The position numbers and the translations under genes are program-made. A DNA stretch of 64,000 nucleotides from contig OW121848.1 of assembly GCA_933228895.1 (NCBI GenBank), positions 163,898,688-163,962,687 on the forward strand. Direction: 5' to 3'. Under the pieces are notes generated by a model. That model was not told the DNA's origin. It saw only the letters and a list, made by a program, of their open reading frames with translations, and made no database searches. Shown piece by piece: positions 1 to 14,100 of the stretch (position 1 is the stretch's first letter; each line of letters begins with the position of its first letter). Origin of the DNA: Platycnemis pennipes. Its lineage: Eukaryota; Arthropoda; Insecta; Odonata; Platycnemididae.

Positions 1-1285
1 AGAGTGGGGTAGTAGACTGCAGGTAATGAAGTTCGATTCCTATCGCTGTTTAAAATTTTTCTTTCAATAACTGAATCAGAAACTTTATCATCCTTCATTT
101 CCAACCTTTGTATGTGCATACTGACTTTTTTGTACTTCTATCGTTTAAACTAGATTTACGAATGCGTCACTCAAAAATACATTGTAAAGTTAACGTAATG
201 ATTCTACGATTTAACTCTGCAATAAAAAATGTTTCCAATCATTTCTTTAATGCCAAATTTTAATATTTTTTTGACTTATAAATTGTAATAAAATTTCTGA
301 TTATCTATTTTTTTTAAACTGCCTACTAGTATTACCCTAGGAATACAGCATGGCCTGTATTCCTAGGCAGTGTTAAGGACCGGCGGTACACTAGCACTGA
401 TTTTTAACAGCTACGCTATCATAGGTTCACGGGAATCTGGCGGATGTAGAGGACCCGCGTGACATTCGGCTTTATTTTTTTTCTCGCGCATCTCTCGCAT
501 ATGGAGAAAAAAGTCACGACGAGTATTTATTTTGTTTTTGTGGCACGGAAAAAATCCTCTTCTCATTTCGTGATCCGAGTTACATAACCTCTCCTTGTCA
601 GTTTCTACCATACGTACATTCCATTCGCGGGGCGCATCGATCACTAAGCCGTGAAATTTTAAAATGTCCGATCCGGATCTGAAAATTTACTGTCTTCGGA
701 TTTGATTTCAGTAGCGAATGAAATGAAAGACCCGTGGATCTTTGGATCCGACCCGACCATCCTTAATTTATGAGTGGTACATTTGTAAATCTAATTTAAA
801 CAACAAAAGTATAATAAAGTGAGTATTTAGATGTAATGGTTTGAAATTGAAGATGACATTTTCGATGCAATGACTGAAAGAAAAAATTAAACTGCGATAG
901 GGACCGAATATCGCAGTACACTAGCTCTCGTTGTTCGCCTGATCCCGGTGAATGTAGGCTACCCGCGTGACATCGTACGTATTTTTCCCGCGATCCCGGG
1001 GATAAAGCAAGGAGGTTCTAACCTCCTTGGGATAAAGTCATATTTCTTTATTTTGCTTCTAGTTGCACGGGAACATTTTCATCTAATTTCGTGACCTGAG
1101 TTACACATCCTCTTCTTGTCAATATCTACCGCACCTACATTCCATTCACGGGGCACTTCGATCGCTAAGCCGATCGCTAAAAATATAAAATCTACGATCC
1201 GGATCTGATTTTCCACCGTGTCTTTGGATCCGAATCCGAAACCGAGTAAAATGAAAGATCCGCGGATCCGATCCGGCCATCACTA
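1..1285 (-). mobile_element. hAT-like non-autonomous element, reversed copy cut by the window edge
   Basis: The right end reads CCATCACTA at 1277-1285. This is the reverse complement of the TAGTGATGG terminus that begins the well-bounded copy at 22341. Read leftwards from 1285 the order matches that copy: a BamHI-like word array (GGATCCGAATCC), a module ending near 780, a second module starting with the same GGATGGTCGGGTCGG word near 770, then an inverted hairpin and a reversed module reaching base 1. No open frame here resembles a transposase. It lies in a GM130 intron downstream of exon 8. The other end and its target duplication are outside the window. Confidence 0.75.
336..367. repeat. 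Perfect 13-bp-arm hairpin at the centre of the hAT-like element
   Basis: Arms CCTAGGAATACAG (336-348) and CTGTATTCCTAGG (355-367) enclose the 6-nt loop CATGGC. A decayed version of the same hairpin is at about 14466-14500, inside the copy at 13664. The module order appears to reverse around this hairpin. Confidence 0.8.
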
Positions 1286-1991
1286 AAAAATATATTTTAA
1301 TTGGCTATATTATTTTTAAGAATTTTCTAGTAATTCAAATATGAAGTAAAAAGTCTACCTAACATAAAGAAGCGAAGGAAAATATATGACACAAGAAACA
1401 GTGAAGCTGACAAAGTAATGACAAATTAGGTCAATGCTAGTTGCATAACTATCCATAGAATATAAAATTCAGCCAAAGTTGCAAAAACACAACATTAATC
1501 TTTTATCATATCTAAATTCTTCTGAAGGCCAATTTTTTCAAGTTTTCTTATTTAGCACGTAATATTGTAAAATCATAAGAATAAAAACAAATGTTTCAGT
1601 ATTTATCAACTCAGCCGGTAATGGGTTAATTACACCTGAATATCTGACATCATTCCACAGCATGGCTGTAACACCAGAAAGGTTGAACACTCAAGAAAAA
1701 TAGCAAAGGAATATTTTTTGCAATAGTATTCCCGAAAAGAAACACTGATAAGAAGTTTCATATTATTAACTACCAATTTTTTGTCCCATGAAGTTCATAA
1801 TAATGAGAGTCTACCGTATTCTTTTCCATTGGACTGAAATGGGGAGTACCTAATTACTTGATGGCATGAATTAAAAATATGTATGCATATAAATCTATTA
1901 CTATGAAACTTAGCAGGAGAAAATGAAGTACAATAATTCCGTAAATGAAGGCTTGCAACCAACGTACAACTATAATAATACTTCAACTAAC
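1286..1991. other. GM130 intron sequence, no feature seen
   Basis: AT-rich sequence between the end of the hAT-like copy and GM130 exon 8. Short frames on both strands have no recognisable product. It lies downstream of exon 8 and so belongs to the next GM130 intron. Confidence 0.5.
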
Positions 1992-2189
1992 TTTGTCATC
2001 AAGTTGCTCCTGTAATGCTACACATTTCTTTTCTAATGATATCCGGTAATCCAAGGCAGCAGCTTCTTCATCTTTAGAACTTGGCTTGCTATTGCATTTC
2101 TGTAACTGTTTTTCAAGCTCAGAAAGGTGACTTACAAGAGACTGCTCTCTTTCTGCCAGCACCTTGTTTTCAGCAGTTAGAGTGTCCAC
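1992..2189 (-). CDS. GM130: GM130 coding exon 8
   Basis: Sixty-six codons of coiled coil ([18 protein letters not shown] and onward), phase 0 at both ends. The acceptor TTGATAG sits at 2190-2196. The proposed donor, after the codon AAA, reads GTTAGT. It is weak, and without splicing the frame would add VS and stop at 1983, so the 3' boundary is less certain than the others. Later exons lie outside the window. Confidence 0.85.
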
Positions 2190-5100
2190 CTATCAAAGGA
2201 ATTGAGTAGAACAATGTGAGATCATCAACAATGTGCACACCACAAAACCTCTGCCATAATTGCTATAACCTACATCCACTATGTATACTCATTACAACAT
2301 TGAGAAGATTAATACCATTAACAGGGGAACTATCACATTCATGAGGCCTTTGAGGGCTTCGACAACAGGTACACACATAAACAGATTAGACACATCAAAC
2401 AACACCTGTTTTGAGTTGGGTGGAAGAATAATGTGGTCAAAAGTTTGTGAAAGCACAATGAAGTTTTTTATCCCAAATCTAGCAGAGAACTTTGACATAC
2501 TGCATTTGAGGGAATTTAAATTGTAAGGCAATTAATGAGTAAGTGATGTGACCCATGATACCACTGGCCTAAATGGAAAATTAGACTTGATGTGGATTTT
2601 AAGACGGCCGCTGAACCTAGGTGGTAATAAGACCAAGTTGTGTACCTGTTTGTGACGCCCTCAAATAGGCCGACATTTTTATAAACATTTCTTAGGCTGC
2701 CAAACTTGTAAAGCTGTTGCAATTGTGCACCAGAAAAAATTATTTTTCATTTGAACAACATACATACTGCCAGAAAGAGGAACTGGCCATGGGTTAAATT
2801 CTTTCACCACTCTTCATGGTCATTAAATATAAAAATTTACAAATACAAAATAAAAGGAAGGGGTGTGCAATGTCATTCACCACAGAACCATTAAAATTTT
2901 TAAAATGCCAAATTTCAAGTTCTTCCAAAGCATCAAACATTTAATGTGTCCAACCTTCAATGTGTAGAGTATGTGGTGTAAAGCTGCTGTCATATTATAA
3001 TATTCTAATAAATGTTTTGCAGACTAGGATTGTTTGTAAAACGTGCTCTCAGTGCTCTCGCTTTCAAAGTTCTCACTTCAAATATAAAGAAACATTTATT
3101 AGAACAACAGCTTCCCAACTAATTCCACATAAGAAGAGCCAAAAGTAAAGATGTGCAAACACGAATGTGCAACATGTGCGAATATCATGCCAGACAGCGC
3201 TATAATTGGCGTGTTGAAGAACTACATCATTTAGTAAGAGGATGGTGGAGATACGGGACTGTTAATGAGTTTCACCACCTAATTTACAGTAGAAAGGCAA
3301 CAGTTTCAGAGAATGGATGAAAACTGCCTTTTTACCATGAATAATGTGCTGAAACTAGTCACTGCTAGTCAAGATTAAAAATTGTAGGAAGTTCATAAAC
3401 ATTATCGACAGTGGCCGCTCCATACTAGCTTCACTTTTACTCTGTTACATACTCATCACTAATTTATATGAGGTCAAAAAATGCCTTTATCCCAATCGAA
3501 CTTTTTAATACAGCTGATGAATTTAATACAGGAGTTACTGGGAATTTGTACCTCTACTGAGCTATTTCACTATGACGTATTTTCCATCGAAACATCTGGA
3601 AGAATACATTGACACCCCTTAATTTGAGAAGCTACAGCTTCCAAATGAGGTAACCGATTTTAATACAGTAAAATGTACCTTATATTACATTTATTTATCT
3701 AATTTAAATTTTTTGTTACCTTAGATAACTTTTACTAGGAAGAAATGGGTTTTTGAGACTTAAAATCTGACGACCAAGAATGGTATGCTTATTATTCTGT
3801 AAGCGGTTATCCTATTAAATTAGCATTTCAACAAAATAATGCCAACGATGTTTTTAACAATTTGAATAAAGCAATTTTTACTTACTTTAAAATTTACAAT
3901 AAATGTTATGACATTGGTAAAATCGTAGGTAGGTATGTACTACAAAACTGATGACATGACTGAAACTAGAGTATGACCATTGTGGCCACAAGGATGTCAG
4001 CATGTCAGTATAGGGATGTAAAAATAACAGTATTACCTAACCGCAATATACATAATTGGCTTTCTCTTCAGGAAGAGTTAACTTCTCAAACTCAGGTGCT
4101 CTCTCAGCGTGCTTTACTGTCAGTAAATCCTTACCAAATTGTGTGTCAACTATGCACAAAATGTTTAACTTGGAATAGTTCATTCCATTAGATATGTGTT
4201 AATATTGCCAAGTTTCATCTCTTCCATAAATTTTCAATTTGCACTTTCTTTGACACTTGCGGTTAATTAAAAATTGAAAAGAACTTGAAGATGTATGAAC
4301 ACTTTCTGCTCATTTATACATGAATATAAAATTTAATGTATTCAACAGTTCATAATTAGTAGTAAATTTATTTTATTATATTTTTGAAATTATAAAACTG
4401 GAATATTTTTTATTTAATAGAGCTGTTCTTTTTACTTCAACAGGCAACAAAGTTAGCAGAATAACATGTAATTCTTAAATTGCAATTCTAGTATTCAAGG
4501 TACTCTAAATTCGAAATAGTCGAACATTTAAGTTATGAATATGCTATGAGGGTAAGGAAACAATGCACTATCACAAAATATATAATTTATTCACTCACGA
4601 CCATGGTTTCGATGCTTAGCATCATCTTCAGGTGTCAAATACAGAATTGTGATGCTATTATATACAATTTAACAGTGGGGGAGGGAAAGGGAAGGGAGGT
4701 GGGATGGAAGGGAGGGGTATGGAGTGAAGGCCCAAACCGTGGTTAGTGGGTGTCACCATCCCCTGCTGTTACAGTGGAGTCCTGTGGGGAGGGAGGGAGG
4801 AGGGGGAAGGAGTGGTTAAGGCAGGATTATTGGACTCACTTTAGAATTTTAAGAGAGGGGAGCGGGAGGGGAACAAAATTTCATTCACCACGGTACAACT
4901 GTTAGAATTCAAATGGTGATATATCTCCAATTCTTCCAAAGCGTCTAATTTTCTGCCTTTCTCCTCACAGTGTAAAATTTGTGGAACAAAGTTGCTATTG
5001 TGTCCGTGAGTTTGTAAATGTTTTGCAAACTGTGAGTTCCCAGTGCTATTGATGAAGCATGCTTGGTGCTCTTTTTCCCTAGTTTTGAATGTTCTCCCGT

Positions 5101-8100
5101 TGTCCTATGTACATGGCATCGCAGTCCGAGCAGTTTATAGATGCCACTTTTTTGTAGTGGGTGGACTTTGACTTTGGTTTGAGTTTAATATGTTTTTGAG
5201 TGTGTGTGTGTGTTGTAAAAAGCTGCTTTTATGTTGCCTTTGGAGAGAAGGTGTTGTGTTCTGAGTGAAATGTGGCCAAGAAAAGGAATCCTTCGCCATA
5301 TCTGTTCCTCTGAGGGTCTACTACAGTACATCAACTCCTATGCCAAAGCTTTTTGTTTCCTGTTGTATAATGTGTCAATCAATCTGGTCTTGTACCCGTT
5401 ATTTTCCACGATCTGTTTTATGACACCTGTTTGATTCGGTTCTTATTAGACAGCAGGATTCTACATACTCTGTTTACCATGGCATGGAATGCTGCCAACT
5501 TTTGCGAGTAACAATGTCTGGAGTGTGAATGAATGATTGTGTCTGAATAGCACTGTTTGCGGTAAATGGAAAAGTCAAACTTACAATCAATAATTTGCAC
5601 ACTCAAGTCCAAGTAATTAAGCACACCATCTGCTTCCACTTCCATGGTGAACTGTATGGCACTGTCAATGGAGTTCAACACTTTCAAAAAGTTCTCTAAT
5701 TGTCTTTTGGAGCCAGACCACACACAAAATACATCATCCAAATATCTGCACCAGTACCAAACATTATTAAGGAGGGGGTGACCTAAAGAAATAAGTTGAT
5801 TTTTAAGGCTGTCCATGTAGATATCAGCTAAGAGGGGAGCCCATTGCAAGACCTTCATGTTGACTGTAATACTTCCCATTGAAGAGGAAGCAGTTCTGAT
5901 TTACGCAAGTTCTCATTAAGTTGCACAGTTCACTGATCACCAGAGTTGGCGTTTTCTTATTTTCTTCTTCTTAGAATTTAATTTGTGCGCAAATAGGTGA
6001 TTCTCTACTGAGGTAGTTTTCAAAATTTTCCCCCTAATAAGGAATCAAGAACTCCTATGAATTTGCAGAAACGTTATCCCAAAGAGTGTTACCCGGAAAT
6101 TGTATTTTGGTGTCCTTCGACATGTTCCCAAGAAAGAAGCCATTGCCTTAGCAGAGCTGTTCCTCCTCAAGACGAAAACGCCAACTCCTTCCTTCACTCC
6201 ATACCCCTGCCCCCTCCCTTCCATCCCACCACCCCTCTCTTTCCCTCCCCCACTGTTAAATTGTATATAAGAGCCTCACAATTCTGTATTTGACACCTGA
6301 AGATGATGCTAAGCATCGAAACCATGGTCGTGAGTGAATAAATTATATGTTTTGCGGAAGTGCATTGTTTCCTTACCCTCATCATGACAGAATTCCACGT
6401 AGTCAAGCCAGACACCGTCAACTGTATGAATACGTATTATCTGAATTTGATATTCCAATTCAAGAAAACTACTATTCGTCCCATCTCTTGGCATTAGTTG
6501 AATGCTTTGGAAGAGCTGGAGATTTGGCAATTTTTTTATTTTAATGGTTGTTCTAGGGCCAATAATATGATCTACGTCAAGATTAAAATGGGGATTGCCA
6601 GTAATATTTATCATTAAATGAAATCTTCTTGATAAATCTTTGTCAGTATTGATTTTGAAAAGGAAAATCTACATTTGTGGCTATTTATGAATTTCTCACA
6701 AAGCCTCTCACATTAATGAACAATAAACACCCAACAGTAGGATTCTATCTTGATTTCATCAAAGCATCTGATGTAGTTGAGCTTGAGACCTTGTTAAAAA
6801 AACTTTCTGGCTATGGAATAGGACAAATTATTGGTAATATGTATTCGCATCATTCTGGAAGACATCAGGAAGTGGAAATTCCTAATTTGAACTGTAATAC
6901 TACCACCTATTCTGATTTTCATTCCAAAATAATTCCAGTACCTCTGATGTTCATCAGGCCTCAGTTCTAGGTCCATTATTGTCCATAATGTAAATTAATG
7001 ACCTACCATACAATCAGGAGTGAGAACAGTACTCTTTACTGAACATACAAGATTACTAATTCAACTGCAAGGACCTGCAAATCAAGACTGGCCATAATCT
7101 CTCAAAACTTGTGAACAAAATATGTGTGGCAACTGGAAAATAAACTGGCAGCAAATTTGAAAAAAACCTTTGGTTTATAATTCAATGTAAATGCATCACA
7201 AGCAATCAGATTACTTGATTTCAATCCACTACTAGTAAAACAATTTCCTTCTTTGGAATTACATTGGAGCGGTCTTTAAAACATAATCAACATAATAAAT
7301 TTATACCTGCTAAATTAAGCAAAGTGTTTATTCAGTTAACCTGATTAAAGACTTTGCTTAATCCGGAGAAACACCAGCAGTCTAAAGGCTTTTGAAAAAT
7401 GTGTAATATGCAAATATTCATTCAACCTTCTCGTGGTTTCTTGGCTTCTCATTTTTTAGGGGGTAGTGGTGTAAATCTTGGGTGTCTTTAAAATTAAAAA
7501 AAAAAAGATCTATCAGGGCTTCATGAAACCTTTGGTCAACTTTAATTTTTTTTACGATTTAAATGACTAAAGGCAACTTTGAAATCAAATGGTGATAAGT
7601 ACAAGAATAAGAACAATCATCCACTTTTTCCCCCAAAGACATGAATTTAATGACAAGGGGCCATACCATTTTGAGGATAAATTGTAGAATACCCTTCCTG
7701 TTTCACTGAAAAGTGTGAAACAAGGCAAATGTTTCAAAAAGAAATTGAAATTATTCCTCATGAAAACCATAATATATCCCTCTAATGAGTTCTTTGAGCA
7801 TTGTTTAAAAAATAGCTTGTTTTTATACATTTTTATGAAGCACGTTTACCTTGAATTGTAATTGCAGACCACCTCTGTTCATTGTTCATCGTTATTGGGT
7901 CAGTTTAATTTTTTCAAATAAGTAGTTGTTTGCATATGTTGCAACTGAATGGGAAAAGCCCAAAAAATTAATATGCATGATGTAAGTTCCCAATTGAATT
8001 ACATCCAAAGACTTAAAATATCTTCTGCTTTAATGACTTCTAGTGCCAGTTGCGCGATCTTTTTGATAATAATACCCTTCCACCCCACCACCTTCATATT

Positions 8101-11100
8101 CAATAATTAATTGAAGTTTCGCTTTTAGATCTAATGACAAAAAAGTGATGAAAAGAAAGCAGACTACCATGAAATACAAAAGTGCACATATGGGCATTCT
8201 CGTAATGTTGTAATTGCACACTTGACCGCTGAGCAGAAAATTAGGCGAAAAAATTTGTTTTCATTTTAATTCACAAGATAGACATAAGCAGCAGCTTGTG
8301 TACATGTGATGTGCCCCATGTTACTCGTAATATCAAACAATCCCTGTGAAAGCAAGCTGTTGCTCTTGTTATTGCTGATTTATTACACAGGCAAATCATC
8401 AGATAATAAGTGGTTCCTAGGCATCATTATTTTGAGCATATCGTTACAAGCCATACTAATTACATTGGGCTTCCACTGCAGAAGCTTATTCCATAATATT
8501 GGAAGAAATACATATAACATCCATGCCAATACAAATCCTAACTACCACTATGGTAAATAGCATTTTAATGCATAAGAAAAAGAGGGGATACAATTACAAT
8601 TTTTTCCAGAGAACCATAAGATGGATGGATTTACCTTTTTAGCGAGCACTTCCATCTGTCCATTTAGAGTATGAATGTAAGTCTGAAAACGGCGGCTTGC
8701 TTCTTCCCTCTCCTCAATTGCTTCCTGTGCTGCTTTTTTCAAATCTTCATTTTGATGTTCCAAGTGAATACGATGCTGATGCCAAGATTCAGCTGCCTCA
8801 TCCTTTCCATTTTGCTCTAGGTATTCATCATCAGTACCTTCTGAAGAGCCAGTAAGCTACAAAAACAGGCAACCATAATTCTGCAGCCCGATACTATACC
8901 ATAAATGGCATATACAGTCATTATCCAGGCATTGCCAACTTTAATCATAAAAGAATTAGAAAGAGCAAATGTACATATAGTGAAAATTAAGTATTCAAAT
9001 AAACTGTTAACACATGTTCTTTTCCAATAAGTGTGCTTATATAATGAAAAGACAGAGCACAGTGAGCAAAAAATGTGCTGAATAGTGAAAGAAGGGTGAA
9101 AAAGGTATGAGTGTTATTTGGGACCTAAGTTGTAATATAGGGAACAAAAAGTAAGCATTAAGTGTGCAAATAGGGTGGCTATAATGTGAAAGAAAAGTGA
9201 AAAAGGCAAAAGTTCAATGGTTTCAGGGTCTACGTGGTGAAACATAATGTTGATCAGAAAACACAAGCATGAATAGCTGATGAAACTGATCATTTTTAAA
9301 TAACCTTGTGAAATTTACATTTTATATTTTCTGCTTGAAGTGAAAATTGTCCAAAAAGAAAGAGAAATGTTCCTTTAAAACCTTAAAATCTCTAGGTTAT
9401 ATCTATCCTTACAGCAAGTAAATACTTCACAAGTAGGCAGTTTATAAATCAAAGTGAAAGGTGCTTAAAATTATTGAATTTTTCATCTACGTCATATCTA
9501 GGATAAAATTAATCTGTGCTGGAAGAGGGTGCATACTTAGTCCACATTTTTATGCAGACCTGTCACAACATGCATTAAACAAGGAGTTAAACAACGAAGA
9601 AATGTAAGGGAAACTTAGGTATCCTTGCATCTGTTATCATGAAAGACGTCACATGTTATGTATTTTAATAATTACTGTGATAACCAGGTTTCATTATTTG
9701 CATAAGGTGAGTACACTCTCTGGACTGGGTTTTCAAATTATTTACCTTCATCAACATCACCCGGATAAACTTTCCACTCATTGCGTTCTAATATCTACAT
9801 TCACATCATGCATTTTCCTTAATTAGAGTCTTAAAATAATCAGTGTGTACAGAATACCTTAAGTGGTTGATTACACACTCTAACAAATTGTAAAAAACAG
9901 GTGTAAGCACACTTCTTGAACAGTTTTTGTGTCCTTCATTTTCACCAAGGTAATTGAAGGAAAATAAGTAACATATTATTTATTTTTGCAGTAGTATTTG
10001 TTCTTCAGTGGCTGCCACAGAATATCAACAAGGTCGTACTTATTATCCATAGAGGTAAAAACTTTTACATGAAGACCATAGCACAGAGACAATGAAATGC
10101 CACAGTTAAACATTAACAGTATAAACACTTCTTTTTTGAGGTACCTACCAACTCTTTGAAAACGTTTCAAAATTATAATTTACATTTGCTAAAATATTTT
10201 TCCTTTTTAACGAATAGAAAATACATTTAACCAATTTAAAAAAATATTTTTGGGGCTTTTAAATACTTAGGATACGGATTACACATTATCAAAATTTCTC
10301 ATTTTAACAACTTTGTAATTCTTAATAAGCAATATACATATTTTTTCCAACTGACACTCTAACGAGTGAAATATGTACTGCCTTTTGAAAAATACCATTA
10401 TATCACCAGTTGGCTTCAAGTTGAATTTCACCTTTTTGACAAACAATAATATTTATTCACATTAATTGCCATGAGAAAAAATTCACCTGGATCGGGAATC
10501 GAACTACGGACCTTTGGCTTCTTTAATAATATTTATGAGTAGACTTGTACCGATACAACTTTTTCCAATGCCCAACTGATATCTCGATACCAGTGGCCAT
10601 TACTGATAGTATTATTTGCCGATACCTTGTAAAAAAAAATAATGCCTAACCATATCTCGATACCAGTGGCCATTACTGATAGTATTATTTGCTGATACCT
10701 TATTTAAAAAAAAATAATAAGTGCTTTCCTTCTCGTGAAGTCAACTCCATAATCAAAATTGTTATAAAAGAGCACCTAATCATTGAGAGAAATGACAATT
10801 GTGACAACTCTATTATTTTGCTACTCTTACAATTATCACTGGAATTATATTACAGACTCTTAGCCCTCTTGCATTTGTAAATCCTGAAAATACTTTGAGG
10901 GAAATAAGAGCTGCTGAAAATGCTCAGAAGCTCATATTTGAAAGTATTGCTCATTGACACATTATTGACATGTCTGCTGAACATGCTCTCAGCAGTTAAG
11001 AGGGTTCTTCTATCAGGACTACAGCACCAGTTTCTGAAAACATTTGCTCGGGAAACTCTAAACCTACAGGTACACCCTCGTAGTTTGTAATACTTGTTTA

Positions 11101-14100
11101 TTAATCATATTTCTTAGGTTGGCAACAGCATCTTCTGCTTATCAGTCAACTGTTTTTCTTTCCGTGCATGATATGTTTCTATACCATCACGTCTGGTTTC
11201 GTGCTTCCGGTAGTGCGATTAAACATGTGACACCACAACATGCTCGACCATAGTTATTTCTGTATTTCTACCCATCCGTATAATTCTAACAGGTTATGGG
11301 CCCAAGCGAGTAAAAACTGAAATAACGAGGACTGACATAAAGCATAACCTACATCATAGGCATAACCCCAAAAACTACTCTTTAAAGTGCAGTTAAAACC
11401 AATATTATAAGTTCTTTATCAGAAATATTTTAATCTTTTTCCGAAATATTAGATCCTAGTAACGCCATATTGCATCACCCTAGCTATGCAGAAAGGTTAA
11501 CGTGCAATTACAGAAAAAAGACTTCCCAAGTGTTACATATGTCAAGAATAGCAAAATATAGAACAATGAATAATAATAAAAAAAACAAAATTAATTCAGT
11601 TCATTATGGGTCACAATTAACTTTCTCCACTGTGGGGGGCTACTGGAAATCAAATCCTTGAATTCCTTCAAATTCATTTTTTTTGGAAATGCAAACAAAA
11701 TGTTATTCAGTCAGAAATTCCTTTTTTGATATACCTGAGGATTCCATTTTTAAGACAAAAAAATTATTGTAGAATATTTAAATCTCCTAAACTATTAATT
11801 TTTTAATGTCTCGCTATAAACAACCATTAAAATAAAAGATGTGTTTTAAACTCATAAGGAGAGGTTGCATAATAGACTGCATTCACCGGGCTTGGGTAAG
11901 CTGACAATAGTAAAGAGGGAAAGAGTACTGGAGGTCGCAAAGTTCAATCCATATCTGAATTTAAGTTTTTCTTTCTGCCACTGTAACAAAAATTTTATCA
12001 TCTTCAATTTCCAACCCATGCAAGTAAGCTATGATGATTTTTTCTCTGAGGAATATTTGCTATCCTGCAAGTAGGCGATCACTATTTTGTACTTTCATTG
12101 GTTAAACTAGATTTAATGAAGCATCTCTCAAAAATACATGGTAAAGTTAATGAATATTCCCAAATTTTTTTCCTGTAATAAAATATTTTTCCAATCACTT
12201 CACTAAGACCAGCTTTTATTATCTTTATGTTAAATTTATTGGCATTAAAATTAAAAGCCTACTTGCCTTACCCTTGGAATGCAGAATGGGCTTTTTACTC
12301 AGCAGAGTGGACAAAAACTGAAAAAAGTGATTGTTTTCAGCTTGAACTTAGAAGCTTTGCATGTTGTTCTCCATTGATTGGTGCATTTGGCTTCACATAT
12401 GCCACTTGTCTCACACATTAACAGTTTACTTGGGATCAAGGTTGATCAATTTTCGCAAAAATCAGCCTCCTTCAACTTTCCCTGGAAATCTACAAAATCG
12501 AGTTACCTACGTTGGGAGTTAAATTCTTTGGGGTATAGAATGACACATGATGTAGAACAGTTCCTTTCCTTTAGTTACATTTAATTTGTATGATTCAATT
12601 GTAATATTTATCATAGATATAGAAGGAAATGACAGACCCTATTTTCAGTCAATTTTTTGTCTCCATGCGGGTAAATAGTGAAAAGCCATATCGAGCTACA
12701 AAAAGTTATTAATATCAGTCTTAACAGTATCCTAAATATTCTACACAGTATCCTGAGTTACAATCAGTTGAGAACTTTTGAGATCGTTGGCAATGCCTAA
12801 AGTAAAATCAATTTTTCGATAGCGTGGCATAGTCTGCTGCGGCAGCAACCGGGAACACACCATCAAGGCTGGTACGCTGTGGTGTCATTAACATCAGCAT
12901 GGTAATTTTCAACACATACCAATTGAAAAGACCCTCCATATATGTTTTAATGACAGTACTACAGGGTTATGCATTCCTTCAATACGATACAGACCACAAT
13001 ATCAGATGCCTATGTAAGTAGCCTAAAAATCAATTATTCCTAGAGCGTTTCGGGATTGAATGCTGATATTTCAGGCACATATTTTGCTATGTCTCCAAGA
13101 GAAGATGAAGCCTTTAGTGATAGCATGAATTACTTATCAGACTAGCGAACGCTCTTGAGGACACCAGTCGTAGGCTTGGTGAAAAGGGCATTATGACATT
13201 TTGGGTGACCAGTTGATTAATTTCCGACTGTGTGAAGTTAATCTGCAACGGTTGTTAATCACACGTTATCATGAATTGTAGCTAGCGTGTCTACTTCTCC
13301 AGCATGGGATAGTAACTGTACTCCAAGATGTAAGTTTTGATTGAAGTTCTGGCCCTTCTACGTACAAGTATGGCAAAGAGAACCAATGTCAGATGAGTTT
13401 TTGCTTATGAGCTACCTGGTACCTCTTTGATTGCTGTCAAAAGAGGTACAATTTTGAATACATTACAACATACTAGTTTGATTTTGCTTTGTAACTCTAT
13501 GAAAAATCTCCTATACCTTATCCTTAATATAAAAAAATGTTGGTCTAATTCGAGTACTTGTGTTTTTAGGGATGTGTCAATTTTCGATACCTATTCTCGA
13601 TACCACTGATTCTCATGGGTTAGTATCGGTATCGAGAATCGATCAATTAAAGTCGATACCGATGCTAGGGATGGTCGGATCGTATATTTTAAATTTTCGC
13701 AGCTTAGCGATTGAAGCATCCCATGAATGGAATATAGGCACATCAGATATTAACAAGGAAAGGAGTAAATATGGTCACGAAATTAGATGAAAAATTGTCC
13801 ATGCTACTAGAAGTAAAATAAAGATCTATTTTTTCCACATTACCCCGGTATAGCGAGAAAAAAATACGTAAAAATACGAAGGTAATCAACATTTGCGGGT
13901 GCCAGGCGGAAATCGAGAGCTAGTGCCCTAAAGGAAGTTCAACCCCAATCTCTGTTTCATATTTACTTCAGTCATTGCATCAAAAATTTTATCATTCTAT
14001 TTAAAACTCTTACATCTAAATACTCACTTTTTATACTTTTATTTTTTAAATTCTATTTACAAATGTATCACTAAAAAATTGGGGATGGTCGGGTCAGATC

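Larger units (their letters stand above)
4546..6395 (-). mobile_element. Penelope-like element bounded by ~200-bp inverted repeats
   Basis: About 4546-4745 and about 6194-6395 are near-identical inverted copies. They share the frame remnant MRVRKQCT, a hammerhead-like motif, and a G-rich tract of GGGAGGG words. Between them, on the minus strand, are the C-terminal half of a Penelope reverse transcriptase (5879-5418) followed by a GIY-YIG endonuclease (about 5133-4905). That order and the endonuclease class define Penelope-like elements. The N-terminal half of the transcriptase is missing and the endonuclease is frameshifted, so the copy is dead. It lies in GM130 intron 7. Confidence 0.85.

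Noticed and set aside
6309..6614. 101-codon minus-strand frame as a gene
   Set aside because: It is the antisense of the Penelope arm plus neighbouring intron and matches nothing.
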